A stretch of 64,000 nucleotides of DNA from contig NZ_JAEMUW010000010.1 of assembly GCF_016598485.1 (NCBI RefSeq), forward strand, positions 124,001 through 188,000, in the 5' to 3' direction. Within the stretch, counting starts at the first letter, position 1; each line of letters opens with the position of its first letter. The notes below the pieces were generated by a model that did not search any database, was not told where the DNA came from, and worked only from the letters and a program-made list of their open reading frames with translations. Source of the stretch: Micromonospora coerulea. GTDB taxonomy: Bacteria; Actinomycetota; Actinomycetes; Mycobacteriales; Micromonosporaceae. This document shows positions 61,446 through 64,000 of this stretch, in pieces. Made by a program: the position numbers and the translations under genes.

Positions 61446-62297
61446 CTACCTGGCTACGGGGTCGAGGAGCTGCTGGGTTTCGTACCAGAGTTGGGCCTGC
61501 ACGCTCGGGTCGTTCCCGGGTGGCGTGGGCTGGAGCTGGCGGGTTCCGCGGACGGTGTAGTAGCCGCCAGTGCGTCCGGTGAAGCGGGGGTCGGTGGCGA
61601 GGGCGACGATGAGGCCGGTGCCGCGCGCGGGGTCGCCGATCCTGAGCCGGCTGAGGACCTTCTCGAGGATGCCAGCGAAGCGGAGCTCGCGGCCGAGGCC
61701 GGTGGTGTTGAAACCGGGGTCGAGGCAGTTTGCGGTGATGGTGGTGCCGGCGAGACGGCGGGCGAGTTCCATCGTGAACATGATGTCGAGCAGTTTGGTC
61801 TTGCCGTAGCGCTCGGATGACCCGCGGGCGCTGAACGGGCTGGTGTCGGTGAGATCTTGTGGAATCCGGAGGGTTCCGTGACGGCGGGAGGCTTCGGACG
61901 CGACGTTGACGATCCTGGCGGCGGGGGCTCGCTGAAGTGCGGGCAGCAGTGTGTGGGTCAGTAGCCAGGGGGCGAGGTAGTTGACGGCCACCATTTCGGG
62001 GTAGCCGTCGGGGGTGGTGCGTGGCTGGAAGGCGTGGATGCCGGCGTTGTTGACGAGTACGTCGATGTGGTCGTAGCGGTCGGCGATCTCGTGGCCGATA
62101 CGCCGGACGTCGTCGAGCCGGGTGAAGTCGCCGAGGAATGCGTCCACGCGGTCGGCGCCGATCTCCTGGCAGGTCTGTTCCGCCTTCTGTTGGCTGCGGG
62201 CGGTGATGATGATGCGGGCGCCCTGTTGGGCGAGTTTGATGGCGGCCAGGCGGCCGAGTCCGCTGGTGGCGCCGGTGACGACGATCGTGGGTTCCAT
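61446..62297 (-). CDS. SDR-family oxidoreductase (retinol-dehydrogenase-like)
   Basis: The 283-residue SDR has 'VVTGATSGLGRLAAIKLAQQ' (residues 6-25), 'IDVLVNNAGIHAFQP', 'RIVNVASEASRR' and the catalytic 'SERYGKTKLLDIMFTMELA' (Y-x3-K). The length and 'NCLDPGFNTTGLGRE' fit the retinol-dehydrogenase-like branch common in actinobacteria. ATG 62297 follows TGGAGCG. It is divergent from a MarR gene at 62497, which may regulate it. Substrate is unknown. Confidence 0.9.
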   Translation of the reverse strand: MEPTIVVTGATSGLGRLAAIKLAQQGARIIITARSQQKAEQTCQEIGADRVDAFLGDFTRLDDVRRIGHEIADRYDHIDVLVNNAGIHAFQPRTTPDGYPEMVAVNYLAPWLLTHTLLPALQRAPAARIVNVASEASRRHGTLRIPQDLTDTSPFSARGSSERYGKTKLLDIMFTMELARRLAGTTITANCLDPGFNTTGLGRELRFAGILEKVLSRLRIGDPARGTGLIVALATDPRFTGRTGGYYTVRGTRQLQPTPPGNDPSVQAQLWYETQQLLDPVAR

Positions 62298-62496
62298 GAC
62301 GCTCCAGTTCAAGGTTTGTCGGTGCCGGCTTATCCGGTGACGAAGGGGTGGTCAGCTTCGACGGCGTCGGCGGCGCGACGCCGCCAGCGACGGCGGACCA
62401 CTGGCTTCAGGGGTCCGGGCAATGTCCGCGGCCACCAGCACCTCCTCTCAAAGTAGTTTGCTGATGCCCATTACCGTAGCTTGATATGGTGGAGAT

Positions 62497-62973
62497 ATGC
62501 AAACCACCTCATCGCCTGGGAACGAGAGCCGGCACAAGATCGAGCTGGCGCTCGGTGAGCGGATCAACGCCCTCATCAGCGCGACCCGGGCGTTGAGCGA
62601 GCGCAGCGCCGCCCACTTCCATCCCCGCCTGCAACCGGCCGCGTTCCACATCGCGCGCTGGCTCTACGCCTTCGGGCCAGCACGGCCCAGCGAGGTCGCC
62701 GAGGCCGTCGGAATGGACCGCAGCTCCACCAGCACCCTGATCGGCAAGATGCGATCACTCGGCTTGCTGGACAGCTCACCGGCCCCGGACGACCGGCGCA
62801 GCATCATCGTCCGACTCAGCGCAGAAGGTCGGCAACGGGTCGCGGCAACTCTCGAAGAGCGCGGCAAGGAGTTCTACACCCGCACGCAGGACTGGTCGAC
62901 CGACGATCTCGCCCGGCTCGTCGAACTCCTCGGGCGCCTCACGGCCGAACGATCATCCGAGACGGAGAGTTAG
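62497..62973 (+). CDS. MarR-family transcriptional regulator
   Basis: The 158-residue protein has the MarR winged helix: 'FGPARPSEVAEAVGMDRSST' and 'STLIGKMRSLGLLDSSPAPD', then the wing 'DDRRSIIVRLSAEGRQRV'. Dimerisation helices lie at both ends. Just upstream, GTTTGC (62457-62462) and GCAAAC (62499-62504) form an inverted repeat that spans the ATG, a likely autoregulatory site. It is divergent from the SDR gene, its probable target. The ligand is unknown. Confidence 0.9.
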   Translation: MQTTSSPGNESRHKIELALGERINALISATRALSERSAAHFHPRLQPAAFHIARWLYAFGPARPSEVAEAVGMDRSSTSTLIGKMRSLGLLDSSPAPDDRRSIIVRLSAEGRQRVAATLEERGKEFYTRTQDWSTDDLARLVELLGRLTAERSSETES

Positions 62974-63272
62974 GTCCTGAGCTCGAGGGATCCGCGGCGA
63001 TGGTGTCCCAGTCCGAGCCGAAGGCGTAGAGGTCGCTGGAAGCGCCGGCTGCCTGTGGTTGGGGACCGGCTGTTGCTGTCTCAAGATCGGGTCGATAACC
63101 CCCATCCCGCGCTCACCAAACTTCGCGACTACCTCGACTCCAGACGAACGGACACACCCGACACCGAGGTCTGGAAACCGAGATGGGAACATCGATCAGT
63201 CCCACATTCATGAGCCGGCGGTAAGGAGCAACGGCTTGCCCTGAACGGCTCCGAACGCATCCCAACGGAGGA
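62974..63272. other. Gap with possible protein-tail remnant
   Basis: Between the MarR and multicopper oxidase genes one plus-strand frame at about 63071-63214 reads 'LTKLRDYLDSRRTDTPDTEV' and ends 'WKPRWEHRSVPHS' at a stop. It has no start codon and no recognised family. It may be the tail of a lost gene. Nothing else is visible. Confidence 0.25.
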
Positions 63273-64000
63273 TCACGAGTACATCAGGTGCAGCGTCATC
63301 CCGGCGTCCGCGTGCGCCAGATTGTGGCAGTGGTTGGCCCACATTCCTGGGTTGTCGGCCCGGAACGCCACCTCCCACACGTCGCCGGGGCGTACGTCGA
63401 AAGAATCCAGCCACAAGGGACTTCCGGCCGCCGGCATTCCGTTGCGGGACAGCACCAGGACGTGATGGCCGTGCAGATGCCACGGGTGCACGATCTGAGA
63501 CCTGTTGACGATGGTGAACTTGACGACGTCGCCGAGGCGTACGACCTGAGGCGGGATGTCCGGATCGGCCGCGCCGTTGACGGTGTGGGCGTATCGCGGA
63601 AGCAGTCCGTGCAGGTCGAGGCCGCGGTCGAGAACGAGGGTGAACTCCTTGTCGAACCGGGACCACGGCACCGGAGAACCGACGCCGTAGGTGAGCGGAT
63701 CCAGCACCGGCCACGCGGCGGTCGCCGCCGACACCGGTCCGGTCGAGTAGACCGCCCGTCCGTCGACGAACAGCGCCACCGGCGTAGCGGGCGCGGCGAA
63801 CACCAGATCGTAGCGACCCCCGGCCGGGATCAGCACGGCGGTGTCCACAAGCGACGTCGAGCCCTGCAGGTCGGATCCGTCGATCGCGGCGACCCGGAAC
63901 GGAGTCCCGGCCAGGGCGTACCGGTGCGTCGTGCTGTCGGTGTTGACCAGCCGCAGCCGCACGGGGACCCCCGCCTCGACCGGCTCCGCTCTCGGTGCCG
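63273..64000 (-). CDS. Multicopper oxidase, 3' part (runs off the right edge)
   Basis: About 242 codons of the C-terminal part are in the window and the frame is still open at 64000 ('EAGVPVRLRLVNTD' is a typical start of cupredoxin domain 2). The copper ligands of the last domain are intact: 'HPWHLHGHHVLVL' and 'ANHCHNLAHADAGMTLHLMY', with His-Cys-His for T1/T3 copper and the axial Met. It should be an exported laccase-like or copper-resistance oxidase; the N-terminal signal and domain 1 are outside the window. Confidence 0.9.
   Translation of the reverse strand, partial: APRAEPVEAGVPVRLRLVNTDSTTHRYALAGTPFRVAAIDGSDLQGSTSLVDTAVLIPAGGRYDLVFAAPATPVALFVDGRAVYSTGPVSAATAAWPVLDPLTYGVGSPVPWSRFDKEFTLVLDRGLDLHGLLPRYAHTVNGAADPDIPPQVVRLGDVVKFTIVNRSQIVHPWHLHGHHVLVLSRNGMPAAGSPLWLDSFDVRPGDVWEVAFRADNPGMWANHCHNLAHADAGMTLHLMYS

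Overview
The window is very GC-rich DNA with strong G/C third positions. It has actinobacterial-style promoters: many genes have a TANNNT hexamer about 7 nt before the start codon, which suggests leaderless mRNAs. Gene content (LacI, MocR, TetR and MarR regulators, a Pro/Ser/Thr-tailed Ser/Thr kinase, LtrA proteins, a secreted GH92 mannosidase, SCO6745-like and DUF6493 proteins) points to a filamentous actinomycete, most likely Micromonosporaceae. This placement is inferred from style and content, not from a marker gene. No rRNA, tRNA, CRISPR array, intact insertion sequence or replication origin was seen.

Layout. 0.2-7 kb: a CGNR-type regulator divergent from a LacI regulator; a TetR-MFS-DUF2267 unit divergent from an SDR gene across a perfect 16-bp inverted repeat; a secreted DUF3103-like protein. 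7-13 kb: three ion-transport or efflux transcription units (CBS protein plus ArsB/NhaD permease; CPA1 cation/proton antiporter; ABC exporter). Each starts with a 55-66 nt leader carrying the same 19-nt element, and this is the most interesting signal in the window. 13-25 kb: a DUF4132 operon, a zinc-ribbon SDR, a UPF0303 protein, an HSP90-TPR operon, a SanA-like protein, a Ser/Thr kinase and an unknown protein. 25-34.7 kb: a polar amino-acid ABC importer, a soluble transhydrogenase (sthA), a SEC-C protein, a hydroxyacid dehydrogenase and two convergent LtrA paralogues. 35-42.4 kb: a 1,874-residue secreted GH92 enzyme with a LacI-type operator, then a secreted vanadium haloperoxidase-like protein. 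42.4-51 kb: an SCO6745-like protein, an epimerase, a PaiB-DMT exporter pair divergent from a MocR regulator, a MalY-like C-S lyase, a DDAH-like hydrolase and a PhzF protein.

51-64 kb is less tidy. It holds a gene split by a single-base frameshift, a decayed MFS gene beside a MocR fragment, a third LtrA gene, a SWIM-DUF6493 operon, an aminoglycoside phosphotransferase-like gene, an isochorismatase fragment, ArsR, SDR and MarR genes, and the 3' part of a multicopper oxidase gene that runs off the right edge.

Working together: the 7-13 kb block looks like a cation-homeostasis and efflux cluster under a shared cis-acting RNA or operator. The 25-28 kb block is a complete amino-acid importer. The 45-47.7 kb block is an exporter module with its own MocR regulator. 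Most other genes are single units typical of an actinomycete chromosome arm.
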